Shown piece after piece: positions 47,024 to 58,049 of a stretch of 64,000 nucleotides of DNA. The translations under genes were made by a program, and so were the position numbers. Source of the DNA: Neurospora tetrasperma FGSC 2508 (taxonomy: Eukaryota; Ascomycota; Sordariomycetes; Sordariales; Sordariaceae); contig NW_009799104.1 of the NCBI RefSeq assembly GCF_000213175.1, forward strand, positions 487,559 to 551,558. Reading direction: 5' to 3'. The notes under the pieces were generated by a model that was not told where the DNA came from, did no database searches, and saw nothing but the letters and a program-made list of their open reading frames with translations. Numbering within the stretch: the first letter of the stretch is position 1; every line of letters begins with the position of its first letter.

Positions 47024-48581
47024 ATGTTCTCTTCTTCGGTAAACGACCAAAGGTGCCCTCAATAGCTGCGTCTCGTACATTCGCTAACAGCCCAGAACAG
47101 AAACCCTACACGGCTGTTACGGTCGACATCGAACGATTGACAAGTGAGACATTCGCCGAAGACGATCTCAGCGGTATCCCCCAGCTTATCGAAGCCATCA
47201 ACCTCCAGGCTTCGGGCCCAACCGAGGCTGCCCGTGCCATTCGCAAGAAACTCAAATATGGAAACCTGCACCGCCAGCTCCGAGCCCTGACCATCCTCGA
47301 TGCTCTGATTCAGAATGCCGGTGCCCGCTTCCAGCGCTCCTTTGCGGATGAACCCCTCCTTGAGCGCTTGCGCTTTTGCGGTACCGCCGAGTTGTCGGAC
47401 CCCTTGGTGAAGAAGAAGTGCTCCGAATTGTTTCGCAGCTGGACTGCCTACAAGAGCACTCCCGGCATGGAGCGCGTCGCGAACCTCTACAGGGTAAGCC
47501 CCTTTCAGTCTACACTTGTCGTGTGCCTGTCACGCTCACACCGCTCCAGGAACTTCCCCGTCGCAAGCAAGTCGTCACCCAAGAAAAGTCAAAGGTACTT
47601 AAGGAGACCGAGAACCCTTTTGGCGAAGACGAGGAGGAGGAACGTCAGCCATCAGCAAGCACCTCAGCTGCCCAGGCCCACTCATCAATCGCACAGCCAG
47701 CTTCCTCGTCATCGCATAGGCCGACGGTATCCAGTTCCAGCGGCCATGGTCACTCCTTCAGTCGATCCGGCAAGGACAAGTCAAAGAAGAGCAGCAGCAA
47801 ATCCAAGAAGCACAGGCCGTTCAACCTCGAAGCCGAAAAGGATCAGATGACCAGGACTATCGCCGAGGCGTCCATTGCCTCCACAAACCTGATGAACACT
47901 TTGCAATCCATCAATCGAGAGAAGGAGCGCATTTCGGAGAACTCGACTGCAGTGGAGCGTTTCGAAAAGTGCAAAATGCTTAGAAGGAACATCTTGAGAT
48001 ATGTACGTGGCATTGTCTCCTGGCCACACCTGGACGGACTGCTGACAACCACAGATTCAACACGTCGAATCCGAACAATGGCTAGGAGGCCTTCTACATG
48101 CCAACGATGAACTCGTCCAAGCGCTCATGACTTTTGAGCAGCTGGACCGCTCTATTGACGCGGACAGCGACTCGGATGACGATCTCGCTGAACAAGCACA
48201 TCTTTATCGGAGTATGTTCCCCTTTCCTTTTTGTTGTTCTCCCTCGCCTGCTAACAACTTCCAGTGGCAACTGAAAAAGCTGCCAAAGCCAAAGAATCCG
48301 GCGGTAGCGTACCCGGCAGTCCCCGCGCCCCCGTTGCGGGCATGGCTGGGCTCAGCATCACCAACACCCCTGCGAGCCCACCACCAATGCCTCCTCGTCC
48401 TGCGCCACCTCCCCGACCGTCTGCGGCTTCGAAGCCCTCAATGCTGAAGCCGCCTACAAGAAGGGTGGAACCGTCCGATGACGAGGATAGTGAGGTGGAT
48501 GAGGACGAGAACGATCCGTTTGCTGACCGGAATGCTGTCTCGACCCCTAAGGTGGAGAGTGACGAGCCCAAGTGGTCGTAG
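47024..48581 (+). CDS. LSB5: LSB5-type VHS/GAT domain adaptor
   Basis: Five exons: 47024-47038, 47101-47493, 47550-48002, 48055-48211 and 48265-48581, giving 444 residues. Exon 1 is only 15 nt (MFSSS). Its intron has GTAAAC, GCTAAC and AACAG, and joining gives KPYTAVTVDIERLTSE, the expected start of the domain. Residues 6-136 form the VHS/ENTH-like superhelix (GPTEAARAIRKKLKYGN, LRALTILDALIQNAG, CSELFRSWTAY). A basic Ser/Lys linker follows. A GAT-like helical bundle lies at about residues 220-325 (EASIASTNLMNTLQSINRE, LRRNILRYIQHVESEQWLGG). The tail is Pro-rich with PPPMPPRPAPPPRPS, a likely SH3 ligand, and an acidic DDED-type motif plus NPFAD. Yeast Lsb5 links actin regulators and ubiquitin/Arf at endocytic membranes; a similar role here is inferred. 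Confidence 0.9.
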
Positions 48582-49047
48582 GTTGGGTGGACGTGGATAG
48601 CATGGCGGGGATGAAGTGATGATAATACGACATGGATACGAATTGAGTTGCTACTTGCTTACTGGATAGCTATTTGCCTGGCTAGGAAACCTTTTTAACG
48701 ACAGCGAGGGACGATAGTAATGGTACGGGGGAGTAGATCGAGCATGGAAAGCGAAACACTTCGCAGCATTATCCTGAGTTGTTTTACCAAGTTTAGCGAT
48801 ACATGGGAGGGGAATGAGTTATACCTTTTTGAGTTCTGGATGGCCAGTTATAATTGGGGGGCAAGTGGTGTTTTCTTTTCAAGTCATGCCTTCGTGGACG
48901 GAAACCATCATTACCATTCATCGTGCATAGCCAAATGGCAAGCCAACAGACATTCAGCATTATACTTTCTTCCCCTACCTTGCAAGGAAACAAAGCTGCA
49001 TGACCAAGAAATCATTCAACATCTCTCAAGCCCCAACTCCCTCCCCA
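48582..49047. other. Convergent intergenic spacer
   Basis: 466 bp between the convergent stop codons of the LSB5-type gene and dac1; it must hold both 3' UTRs and polyadenylation signals. An open frame that enters from here into dac1 is antisense shadow. Nothing else was seen. Confidence 0.6.
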
Positions 49048-50688
49048 TTATGATTTCGAACTCACCAAAGCAGTCCCATCCCTCACAAAGACTCTCTCCC
49101 CAAATTTCCAAACCTCATCAACAACCAACTGCTTTCTGCTTATCTTCCCACTTCCATCCAGCAGATCCTCAACCTCAACCTCCACCTCCTCAAAAACCAC
49201 CAAATCCGCATCCGCCCCCGACTCCAAACTCCCCTTGACGCCCTTCAATCCCAGCATCTCGGCCGGCGTGCTAGTCACACTCGCCAACGCCTTGGGCACC
49301 GGCATCCCCGTCCATTGCAAGACATTGTTCACGCATTCGAGGAGAGTGGCTGAGCTACCTGCTATTCCTCCTCCTCCTCCACATTTTTTCTTCTTTTCTA
49401 CCCCATTGCCATTTTGGGTTGTTGCCTCCTCACCCTGACTTCTTCCCGGGCCGCCATTGACATAGCCATTGACGTGGTTCCCATTTTGTTTTCCCACCAA
49501 TAGCGATTGTGGTGGTGACGACGGTGGTGACGGCGGCAATGACGACGACGACGGCGGTGGCTCAGCAATACAAAGCTTACTCCCCCTCTTTTCAATCCAC
49601 TCTGTTTTCTCCCCATTAACCCACTCGTACTTCCCATCCGGCATGCCCGCCAGATGCATCGCGTCCGTAACCAGAATGAAACCCCTAGGGTGCAAGTTAT
49701 ACGCCAAACAGACGGACAAGGGGTGCAAGTGGATGCCGTCCGCTATTACGCCGTAATAGGGTCTTTTGCAAGTCTTATCTTCTTCACCTTCTTCTCCTGA
49801 TACAGATACAGATGCAGGTGCAGGTGCAGGTGCAGATGCAGGTAATCCCAAAAGACCAAACACCCCCGGTTCGCGATGATGCAGGGGTTTCATGGCGTTG
49901 AACAAGTGGGTGATCATCTTTGCGCCCGCTTTGACTGCCGCGGAAGCTACAGGGAGGGAAGTCTCGGTGTGTCCTATGGATACGATAATTCCGCGGGCGA
50001 CGAGCTCGGGAATGAGAGTGACGATGGACCCGCGTTCGGGAGCGATGGTGATTAATTTGATGTTTGCTCCTCCTCCCGAGGACCCGGAGGAGGAGGAAAG
50101 GTTGGAAGAGCCGTAGACGTGTTCGAGATCTTGGAAAGAGTGGGCGGCGCGCAGGACGGAGGGGTCGTGGATCCCGTGTTGGAGGGGAGAGAGGAAGGGG
50201 CCTTCGACGTGGGCGCCGAGGGATTCGGATCCATTTTGGGGGTTGCGGTGGTGGTGGTTGGAGGAGGAGGAGATACCGGGGAGAGGACCGAGGTGTGGAA
50301 GCGCGGAGTGGTATAGTTCAGGCTTCTGGGAAGTTAAAGTGGGGAGATAGGAAGTGACGCCGGTGCGGATGAGTTTCTTGTTGAGAGAGTGGATGTTTTT
50401 GAGGTATTCGGTGGAGGAGGTGAGGGTGGAAAAGTTGAAGCCGAAGGCGCCGTTGAGTTGGCAGTCGATGAGGCCGGGGGACACGATGCGGTTTTGGAGA
50501 TCGAGGGTGATGTCTGGGAGGAGGGTGTTGTTCGAGGGTTCGAGGATCTTGCCGGTTAGGGAGTCGATGAAGAGGTCGGATGGGATGAGGGAGTCGCCGA
50601 TGATGAGACGGCAGTTGGTCAGTTTGGTGATGCCGGTGCCGGTGTCGGTGCCGGTTAGAGGCGGGGAGGGGGATGTAGCTGCTGGCAT
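49048..50688 (-). CDS. dac1: N-acetylglucosamine-6-phosphate deacetylase
   Basis: Converts GlcNAc-6-phosphate to glucosamine-6-phosphate and acetate. Single exon, 546 residues from MPAATSP; an in-frame Met 12 codons upstream (50724) is the alternative. Amidohydrolase features in order: GLIDCQLNGAFGFNF (metal site HxH-type position altered to QLNG as usual for the family), HVEGPFLSP (metal-binding Glu), IVSIGHTETSL (His), THLFNAMKPLHHREPGVFG (His and substrate loop), FILVTDAMHLAGMPDGKY (catalytic Asp), then ASVTSTPAEMLGLKGVKGSLESGADADLVVF. A low-complexity insert (Ser/Pro, Asn/Gly, Lys, Gly runs) lies between the catalytic Asp region and the C-terminal part, making it longer than bacterial NagA (about 380 residues). 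It is divergent from nag3, with a shared promoter carrying an exact Ndt80-type site. Confidence 0.95.
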   Translation of the reverse strand: MPAATSPSPPLTGTDTGTGITKLTNCRLIIGDSLIPSDLFIDSLTGKILEPSNNTLLPDITLDLQNRIVSPGLIDCQLNGAFGFNFSTLTSSTEYLKNIHSLNKKLIRTGVTSYLPTLTSQKPELYHSALPHLGPLPGISSSSNHHHRNPQNGSESLGAHVEGPFLSPLQHGIHDPSVLRAAHSFQDLEHVYGSSNLSSSSGSSGGGANIKLITIAPERGSIVTLIPELVARGIIVSIGHTETSLPVASAAVKAGAKMITHLFNAMKPLHHREPGVFGLLGLPASAPAPAPASVSVSGEEGEEDKTCKRPYYGVIADGIHLHPLSVCLAYNLHPRGFILVTDAMHLAGMPDGKYEWVNGEKTEWIEKRGSKLCIAEPPPSSSSLPPSPPSSPPQSLLVGKQNGNHVNGYVNGGPGRSQGEEATTQNGNGVEKKKKCGGGGGIAGSSATLLECVNNVLQWTGMPVPKALASVTSTPAEMLGLKGVKGSLESGADADLVVFEEVEVEVEDLLDGSGKISRKQLVVDEVWKFGERVFVRDGTALVSSKS

Positions 50689-51785
50689 GGTGAGGATCGT
50701 GTGAAGCTGGATGAACGATGTCAAGTTCTTGGCGGGAGATTCACTCGAGAGATCAAAGTTCTCGGGGAGGGGCTTGGTGATATGAACGCTTGTTCATCAA
50801 GTTGATAGGTCGTTCTGTCCTTCCGTTGGTGATACTTGTTATCGGACGCTAAGACGAGATGGGGGATCTACACAAACACCGGACGATACCGTTGGTATCT
50901 TCATCCGCGTCATTTCCGGACAACCTCACCAAAGGAACGATGAGATAACGGCGCAAGATCGGATGAAGATAGGAGTGTTACGGCGTAACGAGACATCATC
51001 ACTGTCCACGACGAGGTGTGCAAGGTGTGTTGCCTTTTGTGGCAAAGTTAGTGGATTGTCATCAACCAAGGGCGCACATGGTGCCTGCCGCGAATGGTAT
51101 TCGTCAAGGATGGTTGTGATCCCCGGACGAAGCTCAGTCGGAGAAGGATTCTCCATCACCATCAAACGAGGGAAGATGTTTGCTCGGCATTGGCAGATAG
51201 TCGGGCCGCCAGATCCATCACACCTCAGAAATTGATATCAAGGTGAGTGAGTGTTGATCGGGATCGTTGCGAGTCTTTATCATGGACATCTCAAGTGTAA
51301 CGTTGCTGGTCGATGCCAAAAAGTGAGAATTACGACGCCCAAAAGCGACGTTGTCCAAGATCACGGGAAGAAAAACACATGTCAGAAATGGTGGAGGATC
51401 AACGGAAATCCAACGCCTACCCAATCTAGCCAAGCGCCGCCCAATCGATCACCAACTAACCAATCATCTTTTTCCTACCAGTGAATGGCTCTCTAGCGGC
51501 CACTGTAGCACTACAATGATCTCACCACCACCAACAAACCGCGTTAACGTGTTCTCCATTGACAACCACCTACACTATTGTTACACCACACACCCTCTAC
51601 CTCCACCCACCACTTTCAGCAAACACCAAGACCCCATATCATGTTGACATAGCCATCGCCGTTACGTGACATGACATTATCCCAGTAGTGAACTGGAACA
51701 TTGAAACAGCGGGCGCTTTTGGTTGACGTACTCATCTTCAGCCCTCTCAAACCTTGGTCAGCCTCCTCAGCCTCCAATCGCCGTC
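50689..51785. promoter_or_regulatory. Shared divergent promoter of dac1 and nag3
   Basis: 1.1 kb between the two start codons with no gene in it. It holds an exact Ndt80-type element at 51035-51043 and a weaker CACAAAC at 50871-50877. Shared regulation of both GlcNAc genes by the cluster regulator is the likely role. Confidence 0.65.
51035..51043 (-). promoter_or_regulatory. Ndt80-type site GCCACAAAA (candidate RON1 site)
   Basis: Read on the minus strand this is GCCACAAAA, an exact match to the yeast Ndt80 middle-sporulation element (gNCRCAAAW). It sits about 350 bp upstream of dac1 and 740 bp upstream of nag3. The Ndt80-family regulator RON1 is encoded 12 kb away in the same cluster. Binding is inferred. 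Confidence 0.5.
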
Positions 51786-54700
51786 ATGGATGCCGATCTA
51801 GACCCACTATGGCAGGATATGGACTGGTACGTACACATCATCTCATCCTGGCTCTTCACGACTCACTTCACACGTGTTATGGTTACCGGTCCCCCGGGTC
51901 GTCTTCCGTCATCATCACTCAATCTCAGACATGGTTGATCGGACTCGGTATCTCGTTCTCCGGGTCTTCTTCCGGTCCGGCTCCGGTCCGGCTCCGGGTC
52001 CCGGTCCCGGACAGTCGCCTCCTCCCATACACCATCATCCAACCTCATCACAATATGCCATACAGCAAGCTAATCTCAACCTCCCCTCACTCTCAGGGCC
52101 ATAGGCCAAATGTTAATCATGGGCTGGGACGGCACCGAAGTTACCCCCCAAATCCGTGAGCTCATCACAGACCACCACCTCGGCTCCATCCTCCTAACAG
52201 CCAAGAACCTCAAATGTACTCATCACCTTGTACTCTCCCCCCAATCTAGAATCCAGTAGTCCATACTAACACCCCCATCACCAGCCGCCCACCAAACAGC
52301 AAAGCTCGTCCAAGAGCTACAAACCATCGCCCACAATGCCGGCCACCCCTACCCCCTCCTCATCGCCCTCGACCAAGAAAACGGGGGGGTCAACTCCCTC
52401 TTTGACGAAGAACACATCTGCCAATTCCCCTCCTCCATGGGCCAGGCCGCGGCCGGTAGTCCTGACCTCTCCTACCAACTAGCCAAAGCAACCGCCACCG
52501 AAGTCTCTGCCTGCGGCGTCAACCTCATCCTCGGCCCCGTTTTGGACGTCCTTACCAACGCGCGCTACCAGCCTTTAGGAGTCCGCGCCACCTCCGACGA
52601 CCCGCAAGAAGTCTCCCAGTATGGAATTGCCGCCATGAAGGGGTACAAAGACGCCGGCGTCGCCACGTGCGGGAAACATTTTCCCTCTTACGGCAACCTG
52701 GATTTCCTGGGTAGTAGTTTGGATATACCCATTATCACGCAGACGCTCGAAGAACTGGCTTTGTCAGCGCTGGTGCCCTTCCGGAACGCGATTGCCACGG
52801 GCAAGTTGGACGCCATGTTCGTCGGCGGGTGCGGGATCACGAATCCGAGCATGAAAGTGGCGCATGCGTGTTTGAGCGAGCAAGTGGTTGATGAACTTTT
52901 GCGGGAAGAGCTGGGGTTCACTGGGGTCGCGATATCAGAGTGTTTGGAGATGGAAGCTCTTCGCACGGAGATGGGGGTACGAACGGGGACCATCATGGCT
53001 GTGCAGGCCGGGTGTGATTTGGTGTTGTTGTGCAGGGCGTATGATGTCCAGCTGGAGGCGATTTCTGGACTGAAGTTGGGACTGGAGAATGAGGTGTTGA
53101 CCAAGGAGAGGGTTTATACGAGCTTGAGAAGGGTGTTGAAGATGAAGAGGGGGTGTACGGATTGGGCCAAGGCGCTGAATCCGCCGGGGATCTCGCTGCT
53201 GAAGCAGATTCACCCGAGCCATCTGGCGTTGAGCATGAAGGCGTACGATGACTCGATTACGGTGATGAGGGATAACGAGAAGTTGTTGCCGCTCAATGAA
53301 AGCATGCATCAGGAGGAGGAACTGTTGCTTTTGACGCCGCTGGTTAAGCCGTTGCCGGCGTCGGCCATGACGAAGACGATTCTTGAAGGTTCGACCAAGA
53401 TAAGGTCGGAGAATCCTATTCATGATAAATGGATACATAGGGAGCGCAGTGCCATTATGAGTGGCGAGGGAGTGTTTAGGGAACTTGGGAGATCTCTAGC
53501 CCGCGCTAGACATGGCAAGTTGCTTCACACCTCTTATACCGCCAACGGTGTGCGGCCAGGTATGATTTCCTCCTTTCCCCTTCCCCATTAACATGCCTTT
53601 ACTAACACCATCCAGTCCACGAATCCCTCATCCAACGCGCCTCAACCATCATCCTCCTCACCGCCGACGCCAACAGGAACCTCTACCAAGCCGGCTTCAC
53701 CAAACACGTAGCAATGATGTGTTCCCTCCTCAAAGCCTCGGGCCACAAAAAGAACCTCATCGTCATAGCCGTCTCCTCTCCCTACGACTTCGCCATGGAC
53801 AAGTCCATCGGGACCTACATCTGCACCTTTGACTTCACCGAAACCGCCATGTCCGCTTTAGTCCGCGCCTTATGCGGCGCTTTCACCCCGCACGGCACCC
53901 TCCCCGGTACCCTCCGCAAAGCCCCCCGCAAGGCCGTCCAAAGCTCCGCAGGCGGCAAATCCAAAACCCGCACGCAGCACTGGCTCGTCGAACCCTACGA
54001 CATCGAACGAGACACCAAAGGACTTCAGGACCTCCTCTTCGCCATGGTCCGCGGCAGCGCGCCCAACCATCAATACTTTTACGCCTTCGGCCCACACTCC
54101 TTCTCGCTGTTATCCGACGTGATGACTATGGAGCAGCAGCAGCACGAAGAAGAAGATAAAAAGAAAATGGAAGAGCAGCAGCACTTTGTCGTCCGCAACT
54201 CCTCCACCGGCGCTTTGTACGGGTTTTGCTCCACTTACTACCTCCCCTCCACTTTCACGGGGATCATAGGCGCCATCTTCGTCGACCCGTCCAAACGTAA
54301 CCTGTCGATAGGGTACTCCCTCCACCGCCGGGCCGTGAGGAACCTCCTCCAGAAACATCCGGACATCAAGCAATTCCAGCTGGGGTGCTGTCTCCCTGGT
54401 ATTTTCCCCGGTATCCCACTCGACCAGTCTGATGCCCTGTCCATGTCGTCAGCTATAACCCCTGGATCTACCACATCTTCCACCGCCGCTTCCTCTGGTC
54501 TGAAATCCTGGTTCTCCACTACCTGCGGATGGGATTTATCCCCTTCTTCATCCTCCTCGAGCGTTGTCCGTACCCGCAAAATCTACAACCTCCTCCTCCC
54601 CTCTCTCCAATCCTGGTCCTCACCCCCAGACTTACCCACCACCCTCCAGTTGGCCGGTATCTCCTTCGACCTCATCCCCGGCGGCGGCAGCGGGCGCACC

Positions 54701-55552
54701 CCAAATTCAACCCCAAATTCACCCCTGTCTGCAGAACAAGAATCCGTCCTCTCTTTCGTCTCATCCCACGCCACACCCGAAATCCTCGCTCTTTACCGAC
54801 TTGCTCTTCTTCAATCTCCTCCTTATTCTTCTTCTTTGTCATATTCTTCTTCTGCTTCCCCTACTGATCCTACCTCGTACAATAACAACCACCATAACAA
54901 CCATAACAACAACAACACATGGATCATCCGCGCCAAGATCGAGTCCCAGTCCCCTCCAGCCCCTGGAGTAGTAGAAGGAGGAGGAGGAGGAGGAGGAGGA
55001 GGAGGAGCAGAGCAAGTAATAGGCACCATCATAATCAGCAGCGAGTTAGGAAGGGACTTACATCTCCCTTCTTTGTCGTCGGCTTCGGCATCTTCTAGGG
55101 GTGGCACCGGGGGAATCATTGCGCCTGTTGTGTCGTCCATGATGGGGCAACAACAAACAAACGCAAATCTGTTGGTGTTGCAGGGGTTGGTGATGTTGGG
55201 GTTGAGACAGAATAAGAGGGAGAAGATGGCTAGTTGCTTGTTGAATTGGGTGAGTAATGGCAATGGCAATGGCAATGGCAATGGCAATGGCAATGGCAAT
55301 GGCAATGGCAATGGCAATGGCAATGGCAATGGTGGTGGTGGCAGTGGATCAGGGGATGGGGGACAGCAGCAGAACAATAGTGTGGAAACGTTGTTGGGTA
55401 TGGGATTTGAGGTGCAGCAGGTTTGGGAAGAGGTGGTTAATGGGGTTGAGCAGGTGAGTTTACCTTTTTTTTCCCTTTGAGACTGATAAGAGGCAAGGAT
55501 GTTGAGGAGTGATTGATTGCTAACCTGGTTACAGTTTGCTTCGCTTGCTTAG
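51786..55552 (+). CDS. nag3: GH3 NagZ-like enzyme fused to GNAT-like C-terminal region
   Basis: Five exons: 51786-51826, 52097-52215, 52285-53559, 53616-55453 and 55535-55552, giving 1096 residues. Donors are GTACGT, GTACTC, GTATGA and GTGAGT. Intron 1 is 270 nt, long for this genome. The N-terminal half is a GH3 barrel: MLIMGWDGTEVTPQIREL, GSILLTAKNLK, LLIALDQENGGVNSL, NLILGPVLDV and KHFPSYGNLDFLG (K184-H185). ISECLEMEAL is at the nucleophile position (Glu272). A second alpha/beta region runs to about residue 600. From about residue 625 (HWLVEPYDIERDTKGLQDLL) come acetyltransferase-like segments, including GALYGFCSTYYLP, GIIGAIFVDPSKRNLSIGYS and a second weaker half. They are interrupted by a poly-Gly run and an Asn-Gly repeat. 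It is the GH3 gene of the GlcNAc cluster. Its substrate is unknown, and the catalytic positions are unusual (see findings). Confidence 0.9.
54975..55006 (+). repeat. GGA trinucleotide run encoding poly-Gly in nag3
   Basis: About ten consecutive GGA codons inside the GNAT-like part of nag3 encode an uninterrupted Gly run. The position is between predicted strands, so it is likely a flexible, length-variable loop. Confidence 0.85.
55256..55332 (+). repeat. (AATGGC)n hexanucleotide tract encoding Asn-Gly repeats in nag3
   Basis: 77 bp of perfect AATGGC repeat (nearly 13 units) encode about 13 Asn-Gly dipeptides close to the C-terminus. They are followed by a Gly/Ser stretch, then VETLLGMGFEVQQVWEEVV. 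Length changes by whole units would stay in frame. Confidence 0.95.
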
Positions 55553-55897
55553 GCCATCTCGGTCAGCTTGGATATGTTACGATTGATGATACGGTCTTTT
55601 CTTCTTTGGATACGCGGTAAGCGTAATTGTGGCTGATTATTTTGACACGTTGGAGGGATGTACTTATGGTGATATACGACTTGTTTTTTGTTTCTTAGTC
55701 ACTTAACGCCGACGGTTCTACGCGTGTCTCGGGTTGTTTGTAGTTAGGATATCAATCAGAAATTGCCTTGTTTGGTTATTTGCTTCCGTTATTAGGGGTA
55801 TTCAAGATTAGCAAATACAGTCAATCTACCCGTGGTGTATCCAGTCATTAAAACAATCTTTGCCATTTTCAATCCATGGACTCCGGTGTCATCCTCA
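55553..55897. other. Convergent spacer between nag3 and dam1
   Basis: 345 bp between the two convergent stop codons. It is AT-richer than its surroundings and should hold both 3' UTRs. No other feature was seen. Confidence 0.6.
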
Positions 55898-57249
55898 CTA
55901 CCCAAGCATTTTCCCCTTTTCGGGATTAGGCGTCAATCTTCTTAACGCTTCAGCAGCAAAAACGGGATCAGTTAGCCTGGATGCCATCCTGTCTGGCTTC
56001 AGGTCATACTCCGACTCAGCTTCAGAGTCCCCATCCGAGGTATGGCCGTATGATGAGGTCCCGAGGAGCCCTAGAAGGCCATGACTTTTGGGGACGGGTT
56101 GGGCTAGAATCTTTTGCTCCAAAGCCGTGTGGACTGAGGACTGGGCTGGCTCGACGTTTGTGGTGAGAAGTATTGGCACCGTTTGTGCCAACGGGGAAAT
56201 GGGAGAAGACGAGGAGCGGGTGGCAGTTGCTTTTGGTGTCGACTCTGGGGTTAGTGGTCCAGCGGCGGTTTTGAGCTTGGTCGGCGGGGTACCAAGGCCC
56301 TTCCTGATGGGCAGGGACTGGTCAGAACCGCGGTTGTGGCCGGATTCTCGGCGTTCAACCGATTTGAAGTACTGCCACACATTAGCACTGTCTGTTCTTC
56401 ATCGACAGGTCCACAAACAGAAACACAAACCTTGACCGTCTTCCACTTGAGTTCCCCCGCTGCCTCCTCATCACAGACTACGATAGCCCTCTCATGCATC
56501 TGCAACGCCGAGCCAGTCCACATACTACTCACTCCCTCTTCCACGCATTTTTTCAACGCCCTCGCCTTTTTGGCACCAAGAACAATCATCAGCACCTCCC
56601 TCGCCTCTAGGACCGTCTTTACCCCCACCGTCAACGCCAACTGGGGCACCTTGTTCACATCATCATCGAAGAATCGACTGTTTGCAAGGATGGTGTCCTC
56701 CGCTAGTGCCACGACACGCGTTCGTGAGGCCAAGCTGGAGCCAGGCTCGTTGAAAGCTAAGTGTCCATCCTCTCCCAAGCCGGCAAGAAACAGGTCGATT
56801 CCGCCGGCAGCAGCAATCTTGGCTTCGTAGCGTGAGCACTCGGCAGCGAGGTCTGGAGCGAGGCCATTGAGAAGGTTGGTATTTTGTGGGGGGATATTGA
56901 CTTGGGAGAAGAAGTTATCGTGCATGAAGGAGGCGTAGGATTGAGGGTGGGTCGGGGGAAGGGAGACGTATTCATCCTGCAATCATTGTCAGCAAGATAT
57001 GGGAAGACGGAACTTCCGAGTTTTGGTGGTTCTTACCATATTGAAGGTTATGACATTTTCGAAGGAGACCAAACCGGCCTTGTACTTCTCTACAAGACAC
57101 TTGTAGATGCCAAGGGGACTGGAGCCGGTCGGGAGACCGAGGACAAATGGGCGAGTGCGGGTAGGAGAGAAGGAGTTGATGCGGTTGACGATGTAGTCGG
57201 CCACGTAGGAGCTGGCGGATTCAGCGTTGTCGCGGATGACGAGCCCCAT
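55898..57249 (-). CDS. dam1: Glucosamine-6-phosphate deaminase/isomerase
   Basis: Converts glucosamine-6-phosphate to fructose-6-phosphate and ammonium, the last committed step of GlcNAc use. Three exons: 57037-57249, 56431-56976 and 55898-56371, giving 410 residues. Donors are GTAAGA and GTTTGT; acceptors are TTGCAG and GGCAG. The NagB core fills about residues 1-262: [40 protein letters not shown] (catalytic Asp), [20 protein letters not shown] (active-site His and Glu), then [17 protein letters not shown] and TVKYFKSVE. The last 145 residues form an extra Ser/Pro/Thr-rich tail absent from bacterial NagB (about 266 residues). The second donor (GTTTGT) is unusual but is the one that continues the family's VKYFKS block. 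It is divergent from hxk3. Confidence 0.95.
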
Positions 57250-57799
57250 ATTGCTGGTTGAGTGATGCTTTGATGGTGGAGAGAACGGGGACAGGGTGCT
57301 CGAATGGGTGAGGGATTAGAGACGATACTGTCAAGGGCAGAGACAATGTCTCGGTGAATGGGGAAAAGAATGACTAAAGGGAAGAAATACCTCTACCGTG
57401 GAGTTTTGTGAGATTCCCGTCAACAGAGCCGCCCCCGTCCCGTCGTCAGCCATCAAGATGCACTAACGTCGATGCTCGAGACTGGCAAGGGCGACCATCC
57501 ATCAACTCCAGGGTCCAGTCATGACGGGCAGGGCATCTCCACGAACTGGGGTATCGACCCCGCAATAGGTGGCATCAGAAAATGATCAATCCATCCCGTC
57601 GTACCTTCCAGATGACCGACTAGAGGTAGGTACCTCAATCCTCTAGATCCACAAGATAAGCAAGAGGAGGACAGATGGAACGTTCATCTTTGGGAATCAT
57701 AACATCGCCAGCTTCGCGCCGGGTATCAATGGGGCACAGCGTTTGGTCGTTTGTGTGTCATTGTGATTGGCGGCGACCGACACTTGTGGTTGTTATCTT

Positions 57800-57808
57800 G
57801 CCACAAAG
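57800..57808 (+). promoter_or_regulatory. Ndt80-type site GCCACAAAG (candidate RON1 site)
   Basis: Matches gNCRCAAAW except for the last base (G for A/T). It lies about 550 bp upstream of dam1. Binding by RON1 is inferred from the family motif and the cluster context. Confidence 0.35.
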
Positions 57809-58049
57809 TCGACTTGTGAGAATCAAGGAGGGAGAGGCTTCGTGGAGGTGACGTCCCAACACGGTTATTTCCGTTGTCCTGCGCTGATCTGGGCACAAGT
57901 GATACCTTGTGCCTGCGTTGGTCGTGGGAGACACTTGTCGCGATTTCATCCGACAAGCAGGGCGGTTTGTTATAAGAGTGAGAAATGGAATTTGATTGCA
58001 ACCCTCAGTTCGGGAGACTCTTTGCGACCTACACTAGTAGAGGAAGGTA

